DNA of 64,000 nt, taken from contig NZ_CP060714.1 of NCBI RefSeq assembly GCF_014395975.1, positions 2,604,001-2,668,000 of the forward strand, written 5' to 3'. This stretch comes from Diaphorobacter ruginosibacter. Lineage in GTDB: Bacteria > Pseudomonadota > Gammaproteobacteria > Burkholderiales > Burkholderiaceae_C. The translations under genes were made by a program, and so were the position numbers. The notes under the pieces were generated by a model that was given only the letters and a program-made list of their open reading frames with translations, did not search any database and was not told the origin of the DNA. Positions 37,120-45,946 of this stretch are shown piece by piece (position 1 is the first letter of the stretch; each line of letters opens with the position of its first letter).

Positions 37120-38160
37120 TCAATGTGCGTGCCCCCAATACACCAGCGCGTCACGCCCTTCCACCGACAGCGACACCTTGGCGCCCACCGGCAGCAGCAC
37201 CTTGGTGGCAACGTGGCCGAACGGCAGGTTGGTCAGCACCGGCGCCTTGATCTGCGAGCGCACCCAGTCGATGGCCGTCTGCAGCTTGTAGCCCTTGTCG
37301 TGCGGCGCAAGACGGTACCCCGTGAACTGGCCCATGATCACGGCCTTCTGGTTCTTGAGCACACCCGCCTGCAACAGCTGGGCAAACATGCGCTCCACGC
37401 GATAGGGATGCTCGGCCACATCCTCGAGGAACAGGATGCCGCCCTTGATCTGCGGGAAGTAAGGGGTGCCCAGCAGTGAGCACAGCATGGCCATGTTGCC
37501 GCCCCAGAGCGTGGCGTCCTTGAAGTACACGTCACGCACGGCAGGCTTGCCGTTTTCGAGCGGCTTCTCGTGGTTCATGCGCCAGCCGCTGCCCTCGCCG
37601 TGGCCCGTGAACAGGTCCTGGAGGCAGTCCAGCATGATGTCGTCGGGCTCGCCCTCCACCCCCAGGTCGGCCACGAGCGAGGGGCCGGACCAGCTCATGG
37701 CACCGGTCTGCGCCAGCAGCGCGTTCTGGAAGGCCGTGAAATCACTCTGGCCGATGAAACGCGTGCCCTTCTCCACCGCCTTGGCAACCGCCTTGTACCT
37801 GATGCCCGGGAGAATGCGCGAGAGGCCGTAGCCGCCGCGCGAGATCAGCGCAACGTCGGCGCCGCTGGCGGCAGCGCGATGAATGGCGGCAAGGCGGGTT
37901 TCGTCATCGCCCGCGAAGCGGGTGCTGCGTGCGAGCGCGTCCTGGTCGATCTCCACCTCATGCCCCATGGCCTTGAGACGTGCCACGCCCCGCCGGAACG
38001 CGGCCTTGTCGAGCACGGCGCTGGAGGGTGAATAGATATAGATATGCTGCGGGCCGTGGTTGTGGCCGCAGGCGGCATGGTCATGATGATCGTGTTCGTC
38101 ATGACCATGGGCGTCATGGTCGTGCTCGTGATCGTGATCTGTTTTTTGTTTGGTAGCCAA
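37120..38160 (-). CDS. ldcA: LD-carboxypeptidase (S66 family) with His-rich N-terminus
   Basis: A 346-residue S66 peptidase that trims the terminal D-Ala from murein tetrapeptides in recycling. Catalytic blocks: ISRGGYGLSRILP, FIGQSDFTAF (Ser), FLEDVAEHPYR (Glu) and LPFGHVATKVLLPVG (His). The first 37 residues form a His/Asp-rich segment with 11 or more histidines and no signal peptide, unlike E. coli LdcA, suggesting metal binding. The enzyme starts at HIYIYSPSSAV. A shorter start at that position is possible, but no Met exists there. Confidence 0.9.
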   Translation of the reverse strand: MATKQKTDHDHEHDHDAHGHDEHDHHDHAACGHNHGPQHIYIYSPSSAVLDKAAFRRGVARLKAMGHEVEIDQDALARSTRFAGDDETRLAAIHRAAASGADVALISRGGYGLSRILPGIRYKAVAKAVEKGTRFIGQSDFTAFQNALLAQTGAMSWSGPSLVADLGVEGEPDDIMLDCLQDLFTGHGEGSGWRMNHEKPLENGKPAVRDVYFKDATLWGGNMAMLCSLLGTPYFPQIKGGILFLEDVAEHPYRVERMFAQLLQAGVLKNQKAVIMGQFTGYRLAPHDKGYKLQTAIDWVRSQIKAPVLTNLPFGHVATKVLLPVGAKVSLSVEGRDALVYWGHAH

Positions 38161-38264
38161 GATGAAACCCGGGCGCGTTGGACGCCCGCTCCGAAAGGTG
38201 ATGGACCGGCAGATGGCACAGCCTTGCGTCCGCAGGGGACGAGCGCTGGAACTGCCTCAGTTGC

Positions 38265-39677
38265 TCAGAATGGGGTGAAGTATTCCATAGCACGCAAGGC
38301 CACGCTGGCGCCATGTTGTGATATGAAATGCCCGAGGTCGGGAATCACTGCAATATCGCCTGCGCCGCGAATGCGCTGACGCAGCCGCTGGGCTGCGCCG
38401 TGATCGACCAGGAGATCCTTGCCGCCCGAGATCACCAGCGACCGGCCCAGCCACTCGTCGCGCCAGAAATCCATCACTTCGCGAGCCTGGGCGGCGTCCC
38501 GCGGCTCGAGTGCAAGGTCGGCAAATGCACGCAGCGCGGCGCGATAGCCCCCGTCCGGAAACGGGGCATCGCAAGCAATCCACTCGGATCCGGCAACGAC
38601 CTTGTCCGCGCGCGCCATCTGCTCGCCGATCGCCAGGCGCGGCTTGCGCGCGATGTGCTCGGTCCATGTCCTGAGCGCCTTGGGCGTTTCCAATGACGGC
38701 TCGGGCAGCCACGCATTGATGGCCAGCAAACCCACAAAGCGTTCGGGAGCAGCCAAGGGCACGCCCAGGCCCACCAGCCCGTTGAGCCCATGCGTGACCA
38801 GTACCAGGCCGTGCAGGTCCAGGCGCTCGATCAACTGCTGGACCACGCGCACATGCCAGTGCTCGCTGTGCGCCGCCTCCTTCTTGGGCTTGTCGCTCTT
38901 GCCAAAGCCCGGCAGATCGATGGCAACCACGCGATCCCCGGCTGCCAGCAACGCGGGAATCATGTGGCGGAACTCGTGGCTCCAACTCGGCAGGCCATGC
39001 AGCAGCAGCCAGGTCCGTGCCGCATCCCTGGGGCCTTCGTCGATGAAATGCAGGCGCAGGCCATCCAGGGCGGGCAGGTCGCTCACATAGTGCGACTGCC
39101 AGGAGTAGTCCGTGAGTCCCGCGAATGCCTTGTCCGGTGTTCGCAGCGCGTCCTCGCGCAGCGGATGGGCTAGCCGCCGCTCCTCCTTCTGTTCGCTGCG
39201 CCTTTGCCGGAAGAACTCGCTCAGAGCCATGCCGCACTCATCGGCCAGCACACCGCCCTGAATCCGGGTCTGATGATTGAGCAGTGGCTCGGCGAACAGA
39301 TCGACCACCGATCCCGCCGCGCCCGTCTTGGCGTCCGCCGCGCCAAACACCACGCGCGGCAGGCGCGCATGGAGCATGGCGCCGGCGCACATGGGACATG
39401 GCTCCAGCGTCACATAGAGTGTGCAATCGTCGAGCCGGTAGTTGCCCAGGATCTGCGCGGCCGACCGCAGCGCGGCGATCTCCGCGTGCGCCGTGGGATC
39501 ATGCAGGGCGATCGGTGCATTGCGGCCTTCCGCGATCACGCGGCCGTCCTTGACCAGCACCGCGCCCACAGGCACTTCCCCGGCCTGCGCCGCGTCCTGC
39601 GCGAGGGCCAGCGCCAGGCGCATGCCCTGCTCGTCGCTTTCGCACACCATGCCGATCAGCATCTGCCCGCCCGCCAT
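38265..39677 (-). CDS. tadA: TadA tRNA adenosine deaminase fused to an alpha/beta-hydrolase domain
   Basis: A 470-residue fusion. Residues about 10-160 are TadA: zinc and proton-shuttle motif HAE (His64, Glu66) and PCPMCAGAM (Cys94, Cys97); it converts A34 to inosine in tRNA-Arg. Residues about 185-470 are an alpha/beta-hydrolase similar to haloalkane dehalogenase or epoxide hydrolase, with oxyanion region LLHGLPSW, the segment AIDLPGFGKSDKP and a C-terminal GHF histidine. The nucleophile elbow reads VTHGLNG, where Gly297 replaces the usual Asp or Ser, so this half may be inactive. It begins 3 bases after the stop of a small upstream gene. Confidence 0.9.
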   Translation of the reverse strand: MAGGQMLIGMVCESDEQGMRLALALAQDAAQAGEVPVGAVLVKDGRVIAEGRNAPIALHDPTAHAEIAALRSAAQILGNYRLDDCTLYVTLEPCPMCAGAMLHARLPRVVFGAADAKTGAAGSVVDLFAEPLLNHQTRIQGGVLADECGMALSEFFRQRRSEQKEERRLAHPLREDALRTPDKAFAGLTDYSWQSHYVSDLPALDGLRLHFIDEGPRDAARTWLLLHGLPSWSHEFRHMIPALLAAGDRVVAIDLPGFGKSDKPKKEAAHSEHWHVRVVQQLIERLDLHGLVLVTHGLNGLVGLGVPLAAPERFVGLLAINAWLPEPSLETPKALRTWTEHIARKPRLAIGEQMARADKVVAGSEWIACDAPFPDGGYRAALRAFADLALEPRDAAQAREVMDFWRDEWLGRSLVISGGKDLLVDHGAAQRLRQRIRGAGDIAVIPDLGHFISQHGASVALRAMEYFTPF

Positions 39678-39680
39678 GGA

Positions 39681-39923
39681 TTACTGGGCCTCCTTGTCGA
39701 GCCGCTGCTGTTGCTGCTGCAAGGCAGAGTCGAGTTGTTGCCGGAATTGCTCCTGCACCTGCTGCCCCTGATCGCGCACGCTATGAGACGCACCCTCGCC
39801 ACCCGATGGCGCCGACAACGGTGCGGGCACGGCCACCCGGGCTGCGCTCAATTGTTTCTTGGCAAGCACGCCCACGACCGCCAGGGCCACCAGGATCCCC
39901 ACCAATCCAAGTCCGAATCGCAT
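39681..39923 (-). CDS. Small single-pass membrane protein
   Basis: An 80-residue protein with one N-terminal hydrophobic segment (MRFGLGLVGILVALAVVGVLA), then a short linker and a Gln-rich helical tail (QVQEQFRQQLDSALQQQQQR). GGAGG precedes the ATG at 39923. It is translated just ahead of tadA, three bases apart, so the two are co-transcribed. No family recognised. The open frame to 40016 adds no conserved sequence. Confidence 0.7.
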   Translation of the reverse strand: MRFGLGLVGILVALAVVGVLAKKQLSAARVAVPAPLSAPSGGEGASHSVRDQGQQVQEQFRQQLDSALQQQQQRLDKEAQ

Positions 39924-40198
39924 GACGCTCACCCCTCCAGCCCGGCGTGCCGTGTCGACCGGTCGGGCGCGTTCAAGCCCGGCAGAGGCATCCCATGCGA
40001 TGCAGACGTGGCGCATGGGATGCTGTCATGGTCATTGGATCGGAGTGTTGTGGACAGGTGCATGAGGGGCTCGCCGCCCGGGGATTCCTGGCGGCAGAAG
40101 GTGGAGAGCAAGGCAGACTGTAGCGCATGCACCCCCTTCCCATGCGTATTCCCTCGGCGTTTCCGACCTGCCCGGCACGCGCTATCGCGCTGCGCTGG

Positions 40199-41476
40199 TC
40201 AGTGTGCGATCTCCACCACCTTCGCGGGATGCGCCCTCTCCTGCTGCCACAGGGTCAGGCCGCAGATCGCCACCACCGCCATGGCACCGATCAGCGCGCT
40301 GAATCCGGCAAAGAAGCCCCCGCCGCTGGTCTTGGAGTTCATGCCGATGATCGCGCCCATGATGGCCGGCATGAAGCCCGCCACCAGGCTGCCCACGCCG
40401 TTGACCACGCCGTAGGCGCTCGCGATGTGCTCGGGGCGCGAAAAATGCTGCATGGTGCTGGGAATGGCCGGGCTCATCAGGCCCCAGCAGAAATTGGCGG
40501 CAACGAGGCAGATCGCGGCGGTGTAGCGGTCCTGCACATTGATGGCCAGCAGCACGGCCGCCGCCACGCCCAGGCTGCCCCACACGAAGATCAGCGGCAC
40601 CTTGCCGCGCGGAATCCGGTCGATGATCACGCCACCGATGAACACGGCGACCACGGTCGCATATTGCGGAAGTGACGCGAGCCATCCCATCTCGCGCAGC
40701 GAGAAGCCACGCGACTCCTTGAGATACGCCGGCAGCCAGTTGCTGCTGCCCCAGAGATAGCTCAGGAAGGCTGCGGTGAGAATCGTCACCAGCAGCAGAT
40801 GGCGTGTCTGCAGAGCGCCGCGAAAGATGTTGCCGATGGAGGCAAACACCTCGCCCGGCGAATGCGCCTGCTTCACCGCGTTCTCGATCCGGGGCATCCG
40901 CACGAAGGCCAGCACCAGCGGAATGCCGATGGCCACATTGATCACGCCCAGGATGTGGAACGAGGTTTCCCAGTCGTGCGCGGCCAGCAGGTAGCCGATC
41001 AGCGGGTATCCCAGCGCCAGTCCCAGGCCCGTGCCCATGTTGACCAGCGAGTTGGGCTTGCCATTTTCCTCGCTGGTGAAATGCGCCTTGATGTAGCTTG
41101 CGGCCAGCGCGAACAGCGGCCCTTCCGAGAGCCCCAGCAGGATGCGCGATGCCAGCAGCAGGCCGTAGCTGTGGAACACGGGCGAGACGAAGGTGACCAC
41201 GCCCCACAGGACGAGTCCGATGATCAGGCTGCGCCGCACGCCGAGCAGCGCCACGTAGAACGGCGTGAGCAGCACCGACGACACACCGTACCCCACCATG
41301 AAGGCCGTGGCCAGCAGGCCCTGCCGCGTGCGGTCATCCGCCGTAAGGCCGATGTGGTCGAGAAAGTCCTTGTCAACGATCAACACAGAAATGTTGATGC
41401 GGTCCACGTACGAAATGGCGACGATGATGAAAAGAGTGATGACACCCCACCACCGCAGGTTGCGTGATTCATTCAT
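40199..41476 (-). CDS. MFS transporter, anion:cation symporter family
   Basis: A 425-residue major facilitator with 12 predicted segments. It starts MNESRNLRWWGVITLFIIVAISYVDRINISVLI, the pattern of the ACS family (DRIN in TM1 and a GxxxD-RxGRR-like TM2-3 loop, here GVRRSLIIG). These import organic anions such as glucarate, phthalate or hydroxyaromatic acids. It is the downstream-most gene of the catabolic region on the minus strand, next to a porin and an aromatic dioxygenase, so it probably imports their aromatic substrate. Confidence 0.88.
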   Translation of the reverse strand: MNESRNLRWWGVITLFIIVAISYVDRINISVLIVDKDFLDHIGLTADDRTRQGLLATAFMVGYGVSSVLLTPFYVALLGVRRSLIIGLVLWGVVTFVSPVFHSYGLLLASRILLGLSEGPLFALAASYIKAHFTSEENGKPNSLVNMGTGLGLALGYPLIGYLLAAHDWETSFHILGVINVAIGIPLVLAFVRMPRIENAVKQAHSPGEVFASIGNIFRGALQTRHLLLVTILTAAFLSYLWGSSNWLPAYLKESRGFSLREMGWLASLPQYATVVAVFIGGVIIDRIPRGKVPLIFVWGSLGVAAAVLLAINVQDRYTAAICLVAANFCWGLMSPAIPSTMQHFSRPEHIASAYGVVNGVGSLVAGFMPAIMGAIIGMNSKTSGGGFFAGFSALIGAMAVVAICGLTLWQQERAHPAKVVEIAH

Positions 41477-41521
41477 GATGGAAATCGATTGGCTTGTCGG
41501 TGGAGGGGGCAATCAGCGCGA

Positions 41522-42565
41522 TCAGAAGAAGTGGCGGACACCCAGATCAATGCCGTTGGAGCTGCCGCCCAGCGTGGTTCCAGGCGCCGCCAGGCCCTGC
41601 ACCCCGATGGATTTGTTGGCACCGGACTTGTTCTTCACATAGCCCACATTCACATAGGCCTGCGTGCGCTTGGAGAAGTTGTAGCCGTAGCCCAGCCCCA
41701 GCTTGTTCCAGTCCGCGTTGCTGTGTGCCGTGTCGTAGTGGCCGATGGAGGCCTTGAACTCGCTCGCACCCATGGGCATGACGGCACCGAGCTGGATGGC
41801 CGTGACCTTGAGATCGCCGCGTTTCTCGGTGGCCCACAGCAGCATGGGCTTGACCACGCCCAGGTCGTAGGACGCGCCGACGTTGCTGGCCTTGAGGTCG
41901 TTGACCGGCTGATCCCCCCAGAGCTTGCCCGTGGCCAGCGCCACGTTCAAGGCGCCCTTCTGATAACCGAGGCGCGTGCCCGCATACTTGCCCTGCTGGG
42001 GGCCGGATGCACGCTCGCCCGGAGCGAACTGCAACTGGCCGTAGAACCCACCCATCTCCTTGGGCAGGAAGTAGCTGATGGCGTTGCTGATCTGGATCGG
42101 CGCCCCGCCCGCCGCCGTGGCCACGCCCGGAATGCCGAGCATGGTGAACGCCATGGTCTGGCCCACGCCGTTGGTGAGAAACGGGTCGAAGATCAGCGTG
42201 CTCAGGAACGTGGCGGAGTCATCGCGGCCCAGGCGTACTTCGCCGAAGTTGCCCATCAGGCTCACGGTGGAGCGGCGATTGAAGGTGAGCCCGCCGCCCG
42301 TGCCCTTGCCACCGCCGACGTCGGGGTCCATGCCCGCCTCGAGCCAGAAGCCCGCCTTCAGCCCTCCCCCCAGGTCTTCCGTGCCGCGAAAACCGAGGCG
42401 GCTGATGTTCGCACCGCCCGTGGACAGGCCGAAACGCGTGTCGCCCGAACCGGACAGGCGGGTGATCGCCATGTCGACGACACCGAAAATCTGCACCTGG
42501 GATTGGGCCGCCGCGGATCCGGCAAGCGCCAGCAGGCCCATGGCCATCAAAGTCTTCTTCATCAT
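41522..42565 (-). CDS. Gram-negative outer-membrane porin
   Basis: A 347-residue beta-barrel porin of the Burkholderiales type. It has a signal peptide (MKKTLMAMGLLALAGSAAAQ), then SQVQIFGVVDMAITRL, SRLGFRGTEDLGGGLKAGFWLE and a terminal Phe (GVRHFF) typical for outer-membrane sorting. Sits beside an MFS transporter and aromatic dioxygenase genes, so it may be the entry pore for the same compound. Confidence 0.92.
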   Translation of the reverse strand: MMKKTLMAMGLLALAGSAAAQSQVQIFGVVDMAITRLSGSGDTRFGLSTGGANISRLGFRGTEDLGGGLKAGFWLEAGMDPDVGGGKGTGGGLTFNRRSTVSLMGNFGEVRLGRDDSATFLSTLIFDPFLTNGVGQTMAFTMLGIPGVATAAGGAPIQISNAISYFLPKEMGGFYGQLQFAPGERASGPQQGKYAGTRLGYQKGALNVALATGKLWGDQPVNDLKASNVGASYDLGVVKPMLLWATEKRGDLKVTAIQLGAVMPMGASEFKASIGHYDTAHSNADWNKLGLGYGYNFSKRTQAYVNVGYVKNKSGANKSIGVQGLAAPGTTLGGSSNGIDLGVRHFF

Positions 42566-42616
42566 GTTGTCTCCAGAGTAGTAGTCGTAGTGGTTGTGGT
42601 TTGAAATGGGGAGCGT

Positions 42617-43576
42617 TCAGAGGTCGAGCACCAGCGTGGGCGACTTGCAGCCGGAGACACAGATCATCATCACCTTGTTGCTCGCGCGTTCGCGGGCACT
42701 GAGCATGGAGTCGCGATGGTCCGGAACGCCTTCGAGCACACGGGTTTCGCAGGAGCCGCAGACGCCTTCGCAGCAGCTGTGGTCCACGTCCACACCCGCG
42801 TCGAGAACCGAGTCCAGGATCGACTTGCCCGGTTTGATCTCGATGAACTTTCCGCTCTTGCGCAGTTCCACGGTGAACTCGTCGCGTGCGTCGCTGGAGG
42901 CAGCCACCTCCACGGGCGTGAAGCGTTCGATGTGCACGTTGGGATGGCCCAGTTCCGCGCAGAATTTCTCGAACGCATCGAGCAGCGGCGCCGGCCCGCA
43001 GGAGTAGTGATGCGTGCCGGCATCCGGCGCACGCCTGGCGAGCAGCGCGCGCAGATCGGGTGGCCCGCCGGCTTCGCTGTCGAAGTGCAGGTGCAGCGGC
43101 ATGCCCATGGCCTTGAGCTCATCGAGGAAGGCCGCGCAGCCCGGCTCGCGCGCAAAGTAGAACATCTCGAACGGCTTGCCGAGACTGGTGAGCCTGCGCG
43201 CCATCGAGAGCAGCGGCGTGATGCCGATGCCGCCCGCGACCAGCACGGTATGGCTCGCGTTCTCGTCGAGCACGAAATGGTTGCGCGGCTCCGAGATGGT
43301 GATGGGCTTGCCCACGCGCAGGTCCTCGTGGACGCTGCGCGAGCCGCCCCGGCTGGCGCGGTCGCGGAGCACGCCGACCACGTAGCGGTTGGCGTCGTCG
43401 CTGGAGTTGGACAGCGAGTAGCTGCGCACCAGCCCGTTGGGCAGATGCAGGTCGATGTGCGACCCCGGGGTGAACGCGGGAAACTGCGTTCCCTCCACGG
43501 GCCGAAGTTCGACGCTCATCGTGTCCCTGGCTTCATACCGGAGGGTATGAACGAAGGCGGACAACGTGTTGCTCAT
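42617..43576 (-). CDS. Phthalate dioxygenase reductase-type (FMN/2Fe-2S) oxidoreductase
   Basis: A 319-residue reductase with three domains: FMN-binding (RSYSLSN), NAD-binding (VLVAGGIGITPLLSM and HYSCGPAPLL) and a C-terminal plant-type 2Fe-2S domain (CCEGVCGSCETRV, later CVSGC). This is the class IA oxygenase reductase type (VanB, phthalate dioxygenase reductase) and delivers electrons from NADH to a Rieske oxygenase. It overlaps the upstream dioxygenase gene by four bases (ATGA), supporting a two-component enzyme. Confidence 0.93.
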   Translation of the reverse strand: MSNTLSAFVHTLRYEARDTMSVELRPVEGTQFPAFTPGSHIDLHLPNGLVRSYSLSNSSDDANRYVVGVLRDRASRGGSRSVHEDLRVGKPITISEPRNHFVLDENASHTVLVAGGIGITPLLSMARRLTSLGKPFEMFYFAREPGCAAFLDELKAMGMPLHLHFDSEAGGPPDLRALLARRAPDAGTHHYSCGPAPLLDAFEKFCAELGHPNVHIERFTPVEVAASSDARDEFTVELRKSGKFIEIKPGKSILDSVLDAGVDVDHSCCEGVCGSCETRVLEGVPDHRDSMLSARERASNKVMMICVSGCKSPTLVLDL

Positions 43577-44601
43577 GATCCCGATGCCTCCACTTGCTCC
43601 TCGGCAAGGTGCTTCAGGTGGCGGCGCAGGCGCACAAGGCCGATGTCATGCTGGTAGAGGTTCTCGCGCGAATTCGCATCGGGCTCCATCTGCTCCATCA
43701 TGATGCGGTCCTGCTCCAGCACGGCCCAGTGGCGTGCCTCCAGGCGGTTGCGGTAGAGGAAACGCCAGGTGCTGCGCATCCAGTCCGAGACCTTGCGGCA
43801 ACGCCAGAAGAACACCGCGCAAAGTTCGGCGTTGATCGGCGTGACGCAGCCCACGATGGCGAAATTGCCGCCAGGGCCACCGGTCTTCGGATAGGGAATC
43901 TCAAGCCGCATCCAGTGGCAGCCGGTGTCGGCCCACTCCGTCCAGTCGAAGTTGATGCCGCGCTGGCCTACCTTCTCGAACACGAAGCCGTTGTCGGTCT
44001 CGCGCACCTGGAAGCTGGCCTTGCTATCGCCCTCCGACATGGAGTGCGACTGCTTGTGCAGGAAGGTGCCATGCATCGGGTCCATGACGTTGTCGAGTGC
44101 GTAGCGATAGTCCGAGCGCCACTCGGCATAGCACAGGAAATTGGAATACGCGTCCGAGGTGAGCTCCTCGGGCAGCACCAGCGGCTTGGGTTCCTTCGCG
44201 TAGTCATCGCTGTTGTAGATGAAGATGGCACCAAAGGCTTCCTTCACATGGAAGGCCTTGGCCGCATGCTGACCTTCAAGCTTGCAACCCGGGCTGCCCG
44301 GAACCTTGGTGACCATGCCGTCGCAGCGTACTTCCACGCCATGGTAGGGACAGGCAATGCGATCGCCCAGGATGACGCCCTGCGACAGCGGAGCGCCACG
44401 GTGCGGGCAATGGTCTTCCAGCGCGTGGACCTGGCCAGCGCCGTCGCGCCACAGCGCGAGCTTGCGGCCCATGCGCTTCATGGAAACCGGCTGGTCCTTG
44501 ACGAAACCCGATGGGCACACGGGATACCAGAGATCTTTCAACCCGTTGTCGAGCACCGTCTGCACGGGATCCACGGAAATGGGGATGGTTCGTGAGTTCA
44601 T
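43573..44601 (-). CDS. Rieske aromatic ring-hydroxylating oxygenase (VanA/phthalate-type)
   Basis: A 342-residue Rieske oxygenase. The Rieske motif CPHRGAPL ... CPYHG (CxH-x16-CxxH) lies near residues 60-90. The mononuclear iron site is D-x2-H-x4-H in DPMHGTFLH, with the third ligand in a later LEQDRIMMEQ segment. There is no beta subunit, as in the phthalate dioxygenase/VanA group (one subunit). It would hydroxylate or O-demethylate an aromatic acid with its reductase. Start codon: the MNSRTIP Met. Confidence 0.92.
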   Translation of the reverse strand: MNSRTIPISVDPVQTVLDNGLKDLWYPVCPSGFVKDQPVSMKRMGRKLALWRDGAGQVHALEDHCPHRGAPLSQGVILGDRIACPYHGVEVRCDGMVTKVPGSPGCKLEGQHAAKAFHVKEAFGAIFIYNSDDYAKEPKPLVLPEELTSDAYSNFLCYAEWRSDYRYALDNVMDPMHGTFLHKQSHSMSEGDSKASFQVRETDNGFVFEKVGQRGINFDWTEWADTGCHWMRLEIPYPKTGGPGGNFAIVGCVTPINAELCAVFFWRCRKVSDWMRSTWRFLYRNRLEARHWAVLEQDRIMMEQMEPDANSRENLYQHDIGLVRLRRHLKHLAEEQVEASGS

Positions 44602-44652
44602 GATGTTGTTCCTCTAAGGCGTTGGCTGTGGGGTCGCTCGATGGATGAACGC

Positions 44653-44874
44653 TCAATCGCCCAGGCGCTTCATCAGCGCCTGGAAGCCTTCTTCGGTCCA
44701 TGCCTCGCCGCGCTCGCCCGAAGGGCCGACACGGTTGAGATAGGCCACCAGCTCCGGCAAGGTGGTGACGCCTTCGCCGAATGCGCGTTCGATCGAATCG
44801 CCCAGCAGGTCTTCGAAGAGCGTCGGCATGCGGGTCCGTGCCTGATGGGGTTCGAGATATCGTTCCTGGGACAT
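44653..44874 (-). CDS. Small recombinase-like helical protein (73 aa)
   Basis: A 73-residue protein with AAGGAG directly before the ATG at 44874. The sequence (RYLEPHQARTRMPTLFEDLLGD, then SIERAFGEGVTTLPELVAYLNRVGP and WTEEGFQALMKRLG) is mostly helical and acidic. From memory, similar short proteins are labelled recombinase-like helix-turn-helix proteins and are found next to aromatic dioxygenases. It has no zinc or catalytic motif. It could be an assembly or regulatory factor for the adjacent oxygenase; this is not shown. Confidence 0.65.
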   Translation of the reverse strand: MSQERYLEPHQARTRMPTLFEDLLGDSIERAFGEGVTTLPELVAYLNRVGPSGERGEAWTEEGFQALMKRLGD

Positions 44875-44938
44875 GGGGTGCTCCTTCGCCAAGTACAAAC
44901 AAAGAATTTTTTTAGGAATGGATGGGTCGGATGGAGGC

Positions 44939-45928
44939 TCAGTCGGCCTGGATGCCGAGCTCCTTGATCACGCCGTCGAAACGCTGGTAGTCGGCCGCAT
45001 TCACCTGCGCAAGGCGTGCGGGCTCGCCACCTGCGGGCAGCGCGCCGAACGTGGCCATCTTGGAGGCCACGTCGGGCATCTTGAGGATCTCGTTCATGTG
45101 GCCATTGATGAGCTTGACCAGTTCCGGCGACATGCCCTTCGGGCCGAAGAGACCCTGCCAGGCGGAGACCTCGACGCCCTTGTAGCCAAGCTCCGCGAGC
45201 GTGGGTACGTTGGGCGCAAGCGTCGAACGCTGCCGGTCCGCCACGCCCAGGATCACGACCTTGCCATTGGGCACATAGGGCTCGATGGGGCCGAGCGTCA
45301 TGTACGTCACAGGCACGTGGCCGCCGATCAGGTCGTTCACCGCCGGTGCCACGCCCTTGTAGGGGATGTGCAGCAGCTTCGCTCCGGAAACCTTGTTGAA
45401 CATCTCGCCCAGGATGTGCATGGGCGAGCCGGCGCCGGGCGATGCGTAGCTCAGCTCGGTCTTCCGGGACTGCTCGACCATCTGCTTGACATTCTTGAGC
45501 CCGCTTGCACCGCTCACCGCAACCACCAGCGGCTGCGAGCCGGTCTGGACGATGGGCGTGAAGCCATTGAGCACGTCATAGCCGCTGCCCGAACCGGGCT
45601 TGAGCACGAACTGGGCAATGGAGAAGGTGCTCGGTGCGAGCAGCAGCGTGTAGCCGTCGGGCGCGGCCTTCGAGACGAGGTGCGTGCCGATGGTGCCGCT
45701 CGCGCCGGGGCGGTTGTCGACGATGACGGGCTTGCCCAGGCGTGTGGAGAGCTTGTCGGCGTACAGCCGCGCCATGGCGTCGGTGTCTCCTCCAGCCGGA
45801 TAGGCCACGATCAGCGTGATCGGCTTGCTCGGGTATGCGGCCTGCGCGTGGGCGGCGGAACCACACAGGGCCGCAGCCAATGCGGCGGCGGTGACAGAAA
45901 ATACCTGGCGACGAGATTGCTTGGTCAT
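44939..45928 (-). CDS. Bug/TctC-family periplasmic binding protein
   Basis: A 329-residue exported receptor. Signal peptide (MTKQSRRQVFSVTAAALAAAL), then AYPSKPITLIVAYPAGGDTD, VDNRPGASGTIGTH, AAPDGYTLLL and HIPYKGVAPAVND. It lies inside the aromatic cluster between the small helical protein and the VOC gene, with AGGA before its ATG. It likely binds the carboxylated substrate or an intermediate in the periplasm; no TctAB transport partner is present. Confidence 0.92.
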   Translation of the reverse strand: MTKQSRRQVFSVTAAALAAALCGSAAHAQAAYPSKPITLIVAYPAGGDTDAMARLYADKLSTRLGKPVIVDNRPGASGTIGTHLVSKAAPDGYTLLLAPSTFSIAQFVLKPGSGSGYDVLNGFTPIVQTGSQPLVVAVSGASGLKNVKQMVEQSRKTELSYASPGAGSPMHILGEMFNKVSGAKLLHIPYKGVAPAVNDLIGGHVPVTYMTLGPIEPYVPNGKVVILGVADRQRSTLAPNVPTLAELGYKGVEVSAWQGLFGPKGMSPELVKLINGHMNEILKMPDVASKMATFGALPAGGEPARLAQVNAADYQRFDGVIKELGIQAD

Positions 45929-45946
45929 TTCAGTGGTCCTCGAAAA

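Noticed and set aside
42566..42600. GTAGTAGTCGTAGTGGTTGTGG simple repeat upstream of the porin
   Set aside because: Short, imperfect trinucleotide-like tract; no sign of a phase-variable array, though it lies in the 5' leader.
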